From: Pogostemon cablin
Taxonomy: Eukaryota; Streptophyta; Magnoliopsida; Lamiales; Lamiaceae
Length of the DNA stretch: 64,000 nucleotides
Direction: 5' to 3'
NCBI GenBank assembly: GCA_023678885.1
Contig: CM043013.1
Coordinates: 12,742,791-12,806,790 of the forward strand
The position numbers and the translations under genes were made by a program. Positions 22,108 through 33,719 of this stretch are shown in pieces (position 1 is the first letter of the stretch; each line of letters starts with the position of its first letter). The notes under the pieces were generated by a model that made no database searches, was not told the DNA's origin, and saw only the letters and a list, made by a program, of their open reading frames with translations.

Positions 22108-22164
22108 GATTTAAATAGGTAAGGGACTCGTGGTCGTGGGGTCCAACTCAGAGCGACACGTGGC
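22108..22164 (-). promoter_or_regulatory. TATA box and G-box/ABRE upstream of the 42-codon gene
   Basis: Minus strand CTATTTAAATC (22108-22118) is a good TATA-like element, placing the start of transcription near 22080 and giving a short CT-rich leader. GCCACGTGTC (22155-22164) contains the palindromic G-box CACGTG with an ACGTG core, the binding site of plant bZIP/bHLH factors and the core of ABA-response elements (established). ABA or light response is an inference. Confidence 0.55.
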
Positions 22165-22368
22165 GCGCATCCAACAGACAGATCTTGTATTGTTACATTC
22201 ATAATTCATTGTGTGGGTTGGCTTAATTGATAAGAATGACTGAATGAGACGTGACTGGTAAGTTGAAATCATCAGTGGAGTATTATTTTAAAATTTATTG
22301 AAATATTTAAATCATTGCATCAATATTTATAAAATTATATTTTTCTAGAGGACGCATAAAGTTATATA

Positions 22369-22595
22369 CTCCATCCGTCCCACAACAAGGGTAGTTTTTG
22401 CTTTTTGGCACGTGAATTAAGGAGTATTATTATTTAATGTATAGTGGGTAATTGTATTAGTGGGAGTATGAGCCCCATGTTTTAATTGTATTAGAGGGGA
22501 TGAGTGGGTCCCATGTGTGTAAAAAAGGAAAGAGGACTCTTTGGGTGGGACGACCAAAATGAAAAAAAGAGACCATTGCTGTGGGACGGAGGAAG
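22369..22595. mobile_element. Stowaway-like MITE, family B
   Basis: CTCCATCCGTCCCAC left, GTGGGACGGAGGAAG right, TA flanks. Collinear and highly similar to 22769-22995 and 11458-11685. Confidence 0.9.
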
Positions 22596-22612
22596 TAAAA
22601 TTTATGGTAATT

Positions 22613-22730
22613 CTTGGGTGACCCGTAATCACTCATGACTCTCTCACATGAGGGGGTGGGTCCCACATGTCAGGGGGTGGGACCCACCCCCTCATGTGAG
22701 AGGGTCATGGGTGACCCATGGTCACCCAAG
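22613..22730. repeat. Near-perfect 118-bp foldback
   Basis: The left arm (22613-22665) begins CTTGGGTGACC and contains CTCTCACATGAGGGGGTGGG. The right arm (22678-22730) is its reverse complement with only a few mismatches, leaving about 12 nt of loop (CATGTCAGGGGG). No Stowaway terminus. It lies between two family B MITEs. A transcript would form one long stem of about 50 bp. Confidence 0.85.
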
Positions 22731-22768
22731 TGATCCTCTTAAATTTAATGTGAAAACAATATTTAATA

Positions 22769-22995
22769 CTCCCTCCGTCCCGTGGCAATGGTAGTATTTG
22801 CTTTTTGGCACGTGGATTAAGAAGTATTATTATTTAATGTGTAGTGGGTAGTTGTATTAGTGGGAGTATGAACCCCATGTTTTAATTGTATTAGAGGGGA
22901 TGTGTGGGTCCCATGTGTGTAAAAAAGGAAAGAAGACCCTTTGGGTGGGACGATCAAAATGACAAAAAGAGACCCTTACTGCGAGACGGAGGGAG
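22769..22995. mobile_element. Stowaway-like MITE, family B
   Basis: CTCCCTCCGTCCCGTGG left, GAGACGGAGGGAG right, TA flanks; family B interior. Confidence 0.9.
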
Positions 22996-23229
22996 TATAT
23001 TTTAACTTTAGAGAATCAAGTGCGACAAACAATTAGCTAAAAATGGAAGAGAGAGAATCTTTGTTTCAAAATTTGACAAATGGATCCCAATTAATATTGC
23101 CTGTCTATGTACTAAAGATTCTATACCAGCCATATCCATATTCTAGTTTAAATCTAAATATGGACCCTTTTATTCTACCTTACAAACAACGTCGACTACA
23201 CTCCCAAGTTCGTACTCCCAAGTTCGTAG

Positions 23230-23518
23230 CCATCTAAATGGTATACCCATTAGGGTCCATCGCCCCTAAGATTGGTGAAGGAGGTAAATTACAGGATGAT
23301 TCATGGCTTTATAGAGATGGTTCATTGTTAAACTTGTGCTTGCAAGGGGTCAAATCCATGGATTCGTGGCTTTATAGAGATGGCTCACTGTTAAAATTGT
23401 GTTTGCAAGGGGCCAAATCCATGCCAAAGGCAGGATTCAAACCCCCACCCTGCAGCAACCAAGCTCAGTTAAAAAGCATTTCCACAATTCCCTCTACCAC
23501 TTGAGTTATGCATTGGGG
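23230..23518 (-). mobile_element. tRNA-derived SINE-like unit with internal 63-bp duplication
   Basis: On the minus strand an A box (TAACTCAAGTGG, complement of 23497-23508) is followed by a B box (GGTTTGAATCC, complement of 23433-23443), the split RNA polymerase III promoter of tRNA-derived SINEs. Downstream on the minus strand two adjacent 63-bp repeats (23361-23423, 23298-23360) differ at a handful of sites. The spacing between boxes is longer than in a tRNA, and I see no clear 3' tail or target duplication, so the ends are approximate. Confidence 0.55.
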
Positions 23519-23519
23519 G

Positions 23520-23591
<72 letters not shown>

Positions 23592-23602
23592 GACGGAGAG
23601 AG
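23520..23602. repeat. (TA)n microsatellite ending in a stranded MITE terminus
   Basis: About 70 bp of TA run straight into GGGACGGAGAGAG-TA (23590-23604), one inverted terminus of a Stowaway-like MITE. The other terminus and the interior are missing. Confidence 0.8.
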
Positions 23603-23604
23603 TA

Positions 23605-25545
23605 ATATTCATGGAATTTTTTTCAGTTGTTCATTAAAAAACTAATAATAAGAAATTTATTTCAGAGAATTTATAATTTACCTATTTATTTATTTTAAAT
23701 ATCATTATCAACAACAATCAACTTTTATATCAATTTTAATTAAATGATACTTAGTGGACTTTAATATCCCTTCTATTCAACTTATTCCAATGTGTCATGT
23801 GGGTGGGTGTGTGTTGATTCCAATATCGGTATGAAACCCGTGTCGATTTCGATGTCGATACGGATCCTGTGTCGGTTCCGATGGGACGGCGGGGGTGGTG
23901 GCAATGGTGACGGTGGTGTTGGTGTGGATTAAAAGAATGGAGGTTAGTTTGGTCCTTTTAGGGTGTATTTGGGTAGATTTGTTAGAAAATGTGTTGTTTG
24001 ATGGGATAGAATTTGTTTGGAAGTATTCACATTTTAATTTTTTGGGCAATTCTTAGCTGATCTGGGATCACACATGACACAGGTCAGCGCAGGTTGCAGA
24101 TCATCCACTCAATATATATGATGTCATCAATTCAGCTTTATTGAAATAAAAAAAATCTTAATTTTGATTTTGTGAATTCTATTCCTCTCGTGTAAGCACT
24201 GCTGTGGCGTTGTCTAAGCACCGCATCCCTGATAAAATGGCGTCCCTATCAAATTACTATAATTGGGCTTACCGCTAATTTTCTCTCCTATCTGTGCATC
24301 TGTTAAGTAAAATAAAAAAAAATGTACTAATTAAAAAATAATGATAATAAACAACAAAAAAAAACTTTTTTTTAATTATCCATAAAAAATGTCTAGAAAT
24401 TTTATACTTTAATATTATTTTATTCTTTAGGACATTTCTTTACTAATATATCTCTAGATTTATTATTAATATAATCATAGGCTTTAGGATCGTAGGTGTA
24501 TTGAACATATGATTTCTATTTTCTAAAATAGTTGGTCTCCCGTGCCCCGGAAACACACCGTTTACTATTATCTTAAAGCTTAAATGTATGTATATTCATG
24601 TTTCTATTTAAACCTCTTGATCATCTATTTCTTTATTTTGTAAGTCTTCCTCATCAAATTATTTTTATATCAATTACACTAGCAATTTTTATTTATCATT
24701 TAACTTTTTGAAAAAGATAAACTTATTTAAGTCATTTTTATTTTCCAAATTTTATCTCATTAAAAGTAAAATAATGTAATTCATTACTTTCTCTTTATTT
24801 TTTTCTCATTTCATTTGATACATGTTCATTTAATTCTTTTTTATTATTTACTCAAACAACCCGCTTTTATAAATTTATTATAAAAATATCTACTTTAGAG
24901 TTTTTTTTTTCCAAGTCATTTTCTTTTATTTATTCATTTTATTTCTATATATAATTTTAGGAAAATATTCAAAATAAATAATTACATTAATTAGCAAAAT
25001 TAATAAACGAAATGTATAAGATATCATGGGTGAAAATGATAAAGAAGGAAATAAAGAACCATAGTTAAAAGAATAGAACAATGGTGAGTTTGATAAAAAG
25101 AACGATTTTTTTTTAAAAAAAGTCGGGATTTATTAAAAAAATTAAGAAAATAAGATTTTTCTTTATGTCTCGTTATAGTTGGTTGTGCATTGGGTTATCG
25201 TCCTTCTCCAGGTCACCTTAAAAAATTTTCACGTTAACCTCATATGTTGGGGCAATCATACTTGGACATATTTACCATATGCAAGGTAAACTGCTCGGTG
25301 GTGATTATGCGAGGTGAACTGTTTGGTGGTGCGCAGGTTCATTTAGCACCGCATACTTAATGTGTTTAGTAATTAGTTAGGGATTATGCGAATGACTAGG
25401 GATTTTGCAAGGTGAGCTGCGTGGTGGTGCCCAGGTTGATTTATCGCTGCATACTTAAATTGATTATTTCACAGTGCAGTGCGCTGCATACTTAAATTGA
25501 TTATTTCACAGTGCAGTACATATGTTATTAATCTTATTTTACTTT
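23605..25545. other. AT-rich spacer, no recognised gene
   Basis: Contains a GGTGGTGG/GGTGTTGG low-complexity patch (23880-23935) and a tandem pair of GCATACTTAAATTGATTATT-type units (25451-25518). Otherwise only AT-rich DNA. Confidence 0.6.
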
Positions 25546-25559
25546 TCCGATGATGATGT

Positions 25560-26070
25560 ACAAGAAAACGGTGATTTAGCTACGAAATTTTTCGTCGCTA
25601 AAGTAGTGTATTTTGTCGTTGAATCATTTTAGCAATGAATTTTGTTGTCGCTAAATTTGGTGAGAATATGACCGTCGCAATTCATCTTGCGGCGAATTAA
25701 AAATTTTCCCGCTAACATTTGCTACAAATTGATTTATTTAGTCGCAGATATTTAACAACAAAAATATGAATTTTATCACAAATATTCGCTACAAAAATTT
25801 ATTACTTTGTCGCAAAATATTAGCAATAAACTTTTTATTTTATCGCTAACATTTGCTACAAATAACTTTACAAAGTCACCAAAATTTAACTACAAAAATT
25901 GAACTTTGACCGCAAAAATTTACTACAAAATTGATACATTTCACCACAAATTTTTGGTTAAGAAATTCTAATTGATGCTGCAAATATTTGCAACGAATTT
26001 TTTTTTCATCGTAATTTGCAACAAAATATTATAATTTATTTTTTATTACTTTGTTCGCCACTAAATGTTA
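25560..26070. repeat. CACTA-type subterminal repeats
   Basis: Short variants of TCGTCGCTAAA, TTTGCTACAAAT and GTCGCAAAT every 20-60 bp in both orientations. In En/Spm elements such repeats bind the element-encoded TNPA-like protein (family knowledge). 26071-26315 is plain AT-rich DNA. Confidence 0.6.
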
Positions 26071-26315
26071 GTAATATTTTTTTTATTTTAAAAATGATAA
26101 AATATATTTTATTTCTGCCTACAAAAATAATCACTTAAAATTAACTCGTAGCAAAAACAAAATCTTTAACTCAATCAAAATATTCAAAATTCTAAAAGGT
26201 TGTCGCATGCTAAATACTATACTATTCAATGAAACTAGTAAATTATTGTATCTCAACCCCCAAATAACTTAAAATTAAAAGAAAGGTCTCAATCTAAAGC
26301 TAAAAAAAAGGAAAT

Positions 26316-26417
26316 CTAGAGGTGAATCTTGTCGGCATCAGCAGTCCAACCATTTTCTTTGTTCCACTTACTTTGCTTGTATAACTCAATTCGATCGACT
26401 TGATTAGATCCATCACA
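26316..26417 (-). pseudogene. Last exon of a CACTA transposase-like gene (Ptta/En/Spm C-terminal motif)
   Basis: On the minus strand a TTGTAG acceptor precedes a 34-codon frame ending in TAG (26316-26318). It reads QVDRIELYKQSKWNKENG followed by WTADADKIH. A (D/H)R(I/V)(E/D)L(Y/F)K...NG.W pattern is typical of the C-terminal part of plant Ptta/En/Spm transposases. Upstream exons are not recognisable, although 26420-28300 contains several AG/GT-bounded minus-strand pieces (for example a donor after CATAAAG near 27053). The gene is broken or too diverged to join. Confidence 0.5.
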
Positions 26418-26419
26418 CT

Positions 26420-28319
26420 ACAATATACAAATACAATATACATTGAGAATTAAAAGCCAAATATATAATTGAGCAAAATTTTAAATAAAAACTTGTGTAG
26501 GGACTTGATATATGAAAATTCAAGTATGCTTCATCTATTCTTAAAATTACGATCAGCATTTACATGGATTATGAAACAATGCTCCAATTTTTATTTAAAA
26601 TAAGAAAGGGAAACACACTCCAAAGCATTCATGAGGATATTATTATCTCAACAAAATGAATGGTTTATCTCTCCAAGCCCTGGAAACTGACCCTCATTAA
26701 AAATTAAAAAGGTAACTGAAAGTAAATTGTACAATGAAAAAAAAGCTACAATTTGAGCAACAGATTCTCTATAATTTCTGAGACCACTCAATGTAACTAA
26801 TTGAAATAATTCATAAGAGGAATAGAATATAAAATCAGGGAACTCACAATAGCTCATATTCTACACTGCACATGAAATCGCTTCACATGATGTTTCTAAA
26901 AAAAGTAGCAGGACCTTACATATACAAAGTATTGACACACCTACCCTGCACTCCATGCATATAACCAATAAGGAAACTTAGAATTATAAAAGAAAGTGAA
27001 ATTGCAAATAAACATGTAAATTTCCATTTTCTAATCAAACTTGATAGTTTGCTTACCTTTATGAATTATGCCAACACGTGATAAAGCTTGCAGATATAGA
27101 GATGGGAAGCAGGGACATATGTCATCCTCGTGGGGAGCCCAATAATATAGTAGTAATTATTTTGACAATTATCTGAAAGGCTATCATAAATTAATCTGCA
27201 ATTCCAAATAAATCTATAGAGGCAACCTCAGATGCACTTAAACACTTTTAAATCAAATGCACTTAGACACTTTTACACACTTTTTTGGGTGTAGGATAGA
27301 TGCTAGCATTATTATTTAAGAGAATTTGAAAAGTAAACACTAAAATAAAACTGAACTCACCAAAGCATGGACATCCAAAATCCAATGATTCTAGTACCAG
27401 CAATGGAAGTTTTAATCACTAGATTTTGGCCAATTTAGTTTCTTACGTACTGAAACCTAAACATCAAGCCTCAAAACATAAAAGAGAACATAATGTAGGA
27501 GATCCCCTAATCAATGCCATACACACTAAAAAAAACTCACTACATAATATATACTAATATGTATGAAGATAGAGCAATAGACAATAAATCATTTCCAAAG
27601 CCTTTTAGCAATTAATATATTGGCTTTAGAAATATGAAGAAGCTTGCTCGATGAACAAGTAATCAATTGAACTAACAAAACAATTCAATAATCAAACACT
27701 TCTCACGTAAAGGAACTAAAACAGCAAGGAACTTCTCTATACCCAGGTACATGCATCTATTCCTTGAGATTTACCTCGTACGTTACTGAAACCAGATTTT
27801 ATAATCTAATGTGCATAATAAATGTCCAATGTATCCCAATATCACTACTTTGGAGTCCAAAACAAGATTAAGCAAAAGGCAAAAGAAAAAAGAATATCAT
27901 ATTTGCATCAAGATGCAAAGAAATAATGAAGGCTCACATTCATCATATAAAATCAAAATGATAAAAGGACAAAGGAATGCGGAATATACGGAATATGTTG
28001 TTAATTAACAATAAAAAACTACAGGAATCAGAGCAATCGAAATTGAACGGGTTGGAGCGCAGAATATGTTTTGCATTTTAGATTTAGAAGAACTAAAAGG
28101 AACGAAATTTACATGGAGATCGAGTAGTGAGACTATGGTGGCATGGCGCGGCAGAACAGCAGTGGTAGGAATTTTTTCGAATTTCAAATGTTCCCTTCTA
28201 AGGTGATTTAAAATTCAATTGTAGGGGGAGTTGTGCCTGAAAAACAAGCAGCGCAAAATCTATCAGGAATTTTGAGGCTAGAAATAGTGTGGATGAAATA
28301 AGGAAGGGTTACCCCCTAA
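26420..28319 (-). other. Gene-like but unassigned stretch
   Basis: Base composition is more balanced than the flanks, and possible minus-strand splice sites exist. The longest minus frames (26648-26857, 28005-28187) have no domain that I recognise. Probably the upstream part of the CACTA-carried gene or a captured host fragment. Confidence 0.3.
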
Positions 28320-29240
28320 GGTTGTATTTGGATCAAATCCAATGGATTTGAAAATGAGTTGGGTGGTAATAATTTTATTATTTAAATATTAAAATCTAAA
28401 TTTTTATAAAAAAAAATTTTTTTTGGGTGTGGGTAGGGGTAGGTCGGGTGGTAATATTTTTATTATTTAAATATTCAAATCTAAAATTTTATAAAAAAAA
28501 ATTTTTTTTTGGGCCTGGGGGTGGTGTTGGTCGGGGTGGGATTGGGGTGGGGGGTGGGTGTGTAGGGGGTAGGGTTTGGTGATAATATTTTTATTATTCA
28601 AATATAATAAATTTAAAATTTTATAAAAATTTTTTTTTTTTGGGTTGGGGGGTTAGGGGTAGGCTGGATGATAGAGTTTAAAATATAAAATATATACTCC
28701 CTCCCTCCCATAAAAAACTTCACACTTTCCATTTTCGTCCGTCCTACATTAAACTTCACCACCAAAAAAAGAAATATTACATCAATCCATACCCCTAAAA
28801 CTTCATCTTAATTACAAGTTTACCACTCCCACCTAACACATAACATACTTTTAAATCTATTTATTACCTAAAAATACTACAGTACCCTCCAAAAGTAAAA
28901 AAAGTTGGCCAAAAAGTAATTTTTCTTAAACTCCGTATCTACAGTAAAGATGAAGTTTATTTCGGGACGGAGGGAGTATATATATATATATAATTAATTT
29001 ATTATATTATTTTTATATTTATTAATATAATCAATTATACAACAACGGAAGGATTTCAAATGACACAGTTGGAGTAAGGATTTGAAATCCATTCAAAAAC
29101 AACTAAAAAAATCAAAATCAAATCCATTAATTTAAAATCTTGGATTTATAAATCCATTGATTTCAAGTGGCATCCAAACATGATGGATGGATTTGAGGGA
29201 GTGATTTATAAATTATTCCTCAAATCCATCCAAACACAGC
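28320..29240. mobile_element. TIR element with GTTTGGAT ends, about 0.9 kb
   Basis: Left end GGTTGTATTTGGATCAAATC; the right end read inward is GCTGTGTTTGGATGGATTTG. The subterminal zones hold many inverted AAATCCAT/ATGGATTT words. The interior has three tandem copies (28359-28680) of a GGTGGTAATATTTTTATTAT unit of about 95 bp with G-rich joints, and a family A MITE. A PIF/Harbinger or hAT MITE is possible; the target duplication is unclear. Confidence 0.6.
28697..28976. mobile_element. Stowaway-like MITE, family A, copy 3 (reverse)
   Basis: CTCCCTCCCTCCCAT left, CGGGACGGAGGGAG right, inserted into a TATATA tract so that TA flanks it. The interior is the reverse complement of 437-717. Confidence 0.85.
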
Positions 29241-29264
29241 TGTTTAGTGTGAAAATCTGCATGT

Positions 29265-31115
29265 TTTAGGGTCCGATTTAGCACCGTTTTGTGAAATTCA
29301 TTTCGTATTTTAGCACTAAATGGTTAATTTTTATATATTTAAGATATTGGTGCATTTGAGGTGTTATCTCGTGTTTTTAGGTGAAAAACGGATTTAAAGT
29401 GCAAAGTTGGAATGAAGAGTGAAATCGTGAAAGAATGCTGAAAAACGCATGTCCTATTTGCACAATTTTTCTGTATTGATGTAGAGATCCAAATTGAGCA
29501 AGTGATATGTGGTTGGAAATCCACTAAAGAGGTCATTTTGGCTCAAGAAACGCCTCAATTGGAGGTCAGATGAGGGAGATATGATCAAAATGGTGAAGAC
29601 GCGCAAACTGTTCCGACCCAGCGCGACTCGTGCCAATTCTGCACGATTCGTGCCCTTCAAATGTTGGAATTTTTATGAGCTCTTTATATGGATAGAAAGC
29701 CAAGGAAGAGAGGGTTGCGTGAGCGCAAGAATCACTTCAATCGAAGCTCGGATGAAGAAGTTATGCTCAAAACCGTGAGGTCGCGCAATTGCCAGCGAGA
29801 ATTCCGAAAATTCACAAAAATTACCATATATAACCTAATTTCTTGGTGGCTAAGTTATTTCCTAATTTAATATCCATCCATATCTTCCATAATTATATTT
29901 TTCCTGAATTTTCAACATCCCACATCGTTTATCTCCTTATTTTATTCCACTCTCATACCTATATATACACATTCTTATAAGCACATAAAGGTGTGGAAGA
30001 AACCGCATAATCTACCACCACCACATCACCTAGGATTTTTACCCTAATCCACCATATCCGCCTTTCATCTTCTACCCTTCACCCGCCTTTCACCTATCAC
30101 CCTCAATCACGGTGTTTACTACTTGAGAAGGAGAACGGAGGAGGATCATCAAGACGGAAAGAGAAGACGAAAAATTATTCCAGACACGGGTTTTTCTTCC
30201 TTATTTAATTTTTTATTGTTGATTTATTTCCTCTTGATAGTTTTAGGGTTTGAAAGTTCATCATGTTGATTTGAGATTTTAGACATATGTGATGATAATT
30301 TTTGCAAAATATTTATTCCTTATTGAAGTTTTGTTTTAGACTTTTATGATCATGTTTCTTAATTTTCTTGTCAATTATATATTCATGATATGATCATTGA
30401 TTGGTATATGATTGATATTTGGATGTGTTTCATGGTTATATTTGTTATTTCATGACGGTTGAAGGGGATTGACCAATATAGCCTTTGATTGTTTGACCAT
30501 CAATATAGGATACCTTATTATCTTTGCATGACCATTGTTAAAGAGAAATATGGTAAGGAAGCCCTAATCCAATTCCTTTAATACCTATACAGGATAGATC
30601 TCTTGCACTAGCCTATATGGAATTTTGCATGTAAATCGCCTAAAAAGCGAATAAGGGTTTGTGGGTATTTAATTTCCTTAGTACCTAAAGGGAATAAGGA
30701 ATTATCTTATTAATTTGGTCATAGGAATTTATGTTCTTTAAAATTGTTAAATATCACTTGTCCATGAGTGGTTTAGCATGCTTAAGTGATCATTCCTATA
30801 AAATTTTGTATGATTTGATTCACTTATCTATTTGTCTTATTTCGCATGATAAATTGAATTTTTCCTAAAACTATCTTGTTCTTGTCTCTTGAAACACCTG
30901 TGATTGAGTGTGACTTCTATAATTTATTTTATTTAGTATTTATTTTCTGCATAATTAGTTATTTTCCAAACTTAGAAAGGTTACTTTGTCTTAATTATTT
31001 GTGGTGGAAATTATATTTACGTGGTAATTTGTTTAGTTCTAATCCCTTGGGTTCGATATTTTACTTGGTCACACGCTGAACTACAATAAATTCCCTACAC
31101 TTGGGGACACACGCA
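29265..31115 (+). mobile_element. Old Athila/Tat-type LTR, apparently solo
   Basis: It has the same architecture as the LTR at 10491: an AT-rich head with GTGTTTTTAGGTGAAAAACG, a GCGCGACTCGTGCC / CACGATTCGTGCCC block (29620-29655), a polypyrimidine leader with CACCATATCCGCC, and the 3' block CCCTTGGGTTCGATATTTTA...CTTGGTCACACG (31040-31075). Both exact ends are eroded. No gag-pol follows. 31116-31758 holds nothing recognised. Confidence 0.6.
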
Positions 31116-31758
31116 AAAAGGTGAACAAGCAACAGCCTAAAGGAATTTAAAATCCCATTGTTGGACGGTGTAGTAATTTCGCCAAATTTCTACCGCTGGA
31201 ATCTCCTCCCCTCGCTGCCTGCGGTCGGTTTCCGAAATGAGCATTTTTTTAATGGAGATGGCTATCATCGGGTGCGGCTAGTCTCAAGCTAGGGCAATTT
31301 GATGGGGATGGTTGTCGGTTGCAATAAATGAACATCAAGTAGGAAGGAGAATTCGAGTCGGTTTCATCTTGGGCTAGAGGTTCGCAGGATGGATTTCATG
31401 GAAGGAGATGTTTGCCGGCCCATGAATTTCACAGCAGGTACGCCAGAGATATCTGTCGCTAGGGGAGGCTGTCAACGTCGCTAGGGCAGAGAAAAAAATG
31501 GTGTTCAATTTCTAAGTGTTCATTTTATATTAAGTATTTTCAAAAATAAAAATTAAAACAATTATTTCCCTCTAACATTTATTTTTTTTTACATTATTTT
31601 TTAAATTGATTAATTTTTTTTTAATTTAAAACATTAAAAGCTTTTATTTCTTATTAATATTCATATTTTAGTAAAAAATACAGTTCAACTAAAAAATATA
31701 CTCATTCTTTTTATTTTTTCAAAAAAAGAAAATTATTTGACCACAAAATTATATAGTA

Positions 31759-33370
31759 CTCCCTCAGTCCCACAATAAGAGTGGCGAAACTTTTTTGCAC
31801 GTAGATTAAATGATATAATATTTAATGGGTAGTTGAGGGTAGTTGAGGTGAAGAAATAATATTTTAATGTATAGTGGGTAGGTGTATTAGTATGGTGTGT
31901 GGGTCCCATGGAGATATATTAATTGTTTTGTGTGGGTACTATTTACTAAAAAGGGAAATGCACCTCTTGTGTTGGGACAGTGATGTGCTGTCGCCGGCAC
32001 CCAAAAATAATAATTGTAATTTTTCCAAACAAACCCACTAAGAATGTAGTAGGGTAAGTAAGAGTCGAACCCACAGGGAGTAATCGAACTTTAATTGAAT
32101 TTAATGTGCTTTCATAAAAGTAACCGAAGGGGGGATTTGATTGGATTCTAAAAATTAATAAACATTAAAATTAAAATAAATAATTAAAAGTGAAAAAATA
32201 ATAAAATAAGAGAACAAATAAAATTTAAAACCTAGTCCAAGGATTTGATCCCCTCCCATATCCTAATTCACATGAATCAAATTCCTAAAACACCAACAAG
32301 TTCATAAACTCAAGCCCCTAGGCTAATGGTACGACCAATTAACGCGAAATATCCTTAAGTTTAATAACCTAAGGTATGACCTCTAGATTAAACTATTCCC
32401 GAGTGACCCTATGGATTCGAACTCGACAATGCATGAAGATTTAGATATTAGGACTACTAGGCTATGAAAACCGACTAGGAATCATACAACCTAGATTTCG
32501 TGATTTCAAGAGGTACTTCCTCACTTTGCTACTCGGTTCACAATATTATAACAATTACGGATTATAATATGTAAAATAGCTATTGAATAATCAATCACAT
32601 ATGAGAGGGGTAGTCTACACAAGTAATTGAAAAAGTCTAGATTAACATTAAAGCTAATCACAAAATAAATTCATAAATCAAGTTGGTAATTTAATTCATA
32701 AGCAAACATGTAATTATTCTACGGAGGTTCACAATTCTCGGACAAGAAAACGAATTACATAATTAAAAATTGAAATAGAAAACCTGATGTTCTAATGGTG
32801 GTGTTCTTCCTCCAATGGCTGCGTTCCCAATCTGATCTCTGGAGCGTCCCGGATGATGTATCGTGTATATTCTCCCCCCCAAAAATAAATAAAATATCTC
32901 CCATAAATATTTGTGTCTTGATCCCTAAGTAATCCTGCTTGATCTCTTTCCTTATTTGTTTCTTCAAAAAATATCTCCAGGATCTCTTCTTTTTATATCT
33001 TTTCTTGATCTCCAAATAAATATGGGCCTTATCTGGGATGATTCTGGAACGTGAGACAACGTGTGAGAATATTTACAGCTGCCAATTTTCTTATTTTATC
33101 TGAATTTTCGTCATCTTCATTGATACTGAAGGGTTCAGTGTCAGCACATCTGGTAGCAACGAATTTCCTACATAAATCAGCCTATTTCCATATCAATTTA
33201 CAACATTGAAGCTCTAATTTACAAAAGACAAGATAAGTCAATTTAACACCTAAATTAGCACATAAGTCAATCAAATAAATATGAATTTAAACCAAATAAT
33301 TGTGCTAAAATATGACTTATCAGACAGACAAAAATGGTAAAATAAACTCCTTGTTGTGGGATGGAGGGAG
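31759..33370. mobile_element. Stowaway-like MITE, family B, split by a solo LTR
   Basis: Left end CTCCCTCAGTCCCAC after TA. The body runs to GTTGGGACAG (31980), is interrupted by the LTR at 31981-33322 plus GACAG, then resumes with ACAAAAATGG and ends GGGATGGAGGGAG before TA (33371-33372). Without the insertion it is about 265 bp. Confidence 0.85.
31981..33322 (-). mobile_element. Solo LTR of the 1746-7114 family inside a MITE
   Basis: 1342 bp beginning TGATGTGCTGTCGCCGG and ending GCTAAAATATGACTTATCA on plus, i.e. the reverse complement of the LTR family at 1746 and 5719. Exact 5-bp duplications GACAG flank it (31976-31980, 33323-33327). A single LTR with an intact duplication is the product of unequal recombination between the two LTRs of a full element. 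Confidence 0.92.
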
Positions 33371-33374
33371 TATA

Positions 33375-33668
33375 AGATTTGAGACACTCTCTTGTGAGAC
33401 GTATTTTTTGTAAGACGGTTGTGAGACGGGTCGACCTATTACTAAAATATCCTTATTATATACTGTAGGTAGTATGTTTATTTGTAGTTAATATATGCCA
33501 ATAATAAATCATATTGTAACACCTTAAAATCATACTTTAATTCATCATTTACCATATTTTTGAAAACATACTTTAACAATTATTAAACATACTTTATTTA
33601 TATAATGCATATTTTAACACGTCTCACGAACCGTCTCACATATATAACGTATCACAAGAGAGCTTGTC
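33375..33668. mobile_element. Foldback MITE, family C, copy 2
   Basis: Inverted ends GAGACACTCTCTTGTGAGACG and its complement-like GTATCACAAGAGAGCTTGTC, with GTGAGACGGGTCGACC subterminal. Shares its ATACTTTA/CCTTATTATATACT interior with 15719-16025. It abuts the family B MITE. Confidence 0.65.
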
Positions 33669-33719
33669 ATAAGGTTTTTACAGTAAAATGTAGTAAGGAT
33701 TATTAATTTAGAAGTACAA

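Noticed and set aside
23399..23605. 68-codon plus frame
   Set aside because: Runs through the SINE-like unit into (TA)n.
29339..29870. Short frames in the old LTR
   Set aside because: Overlap on both strands, no domain; explained by LTR sequence.
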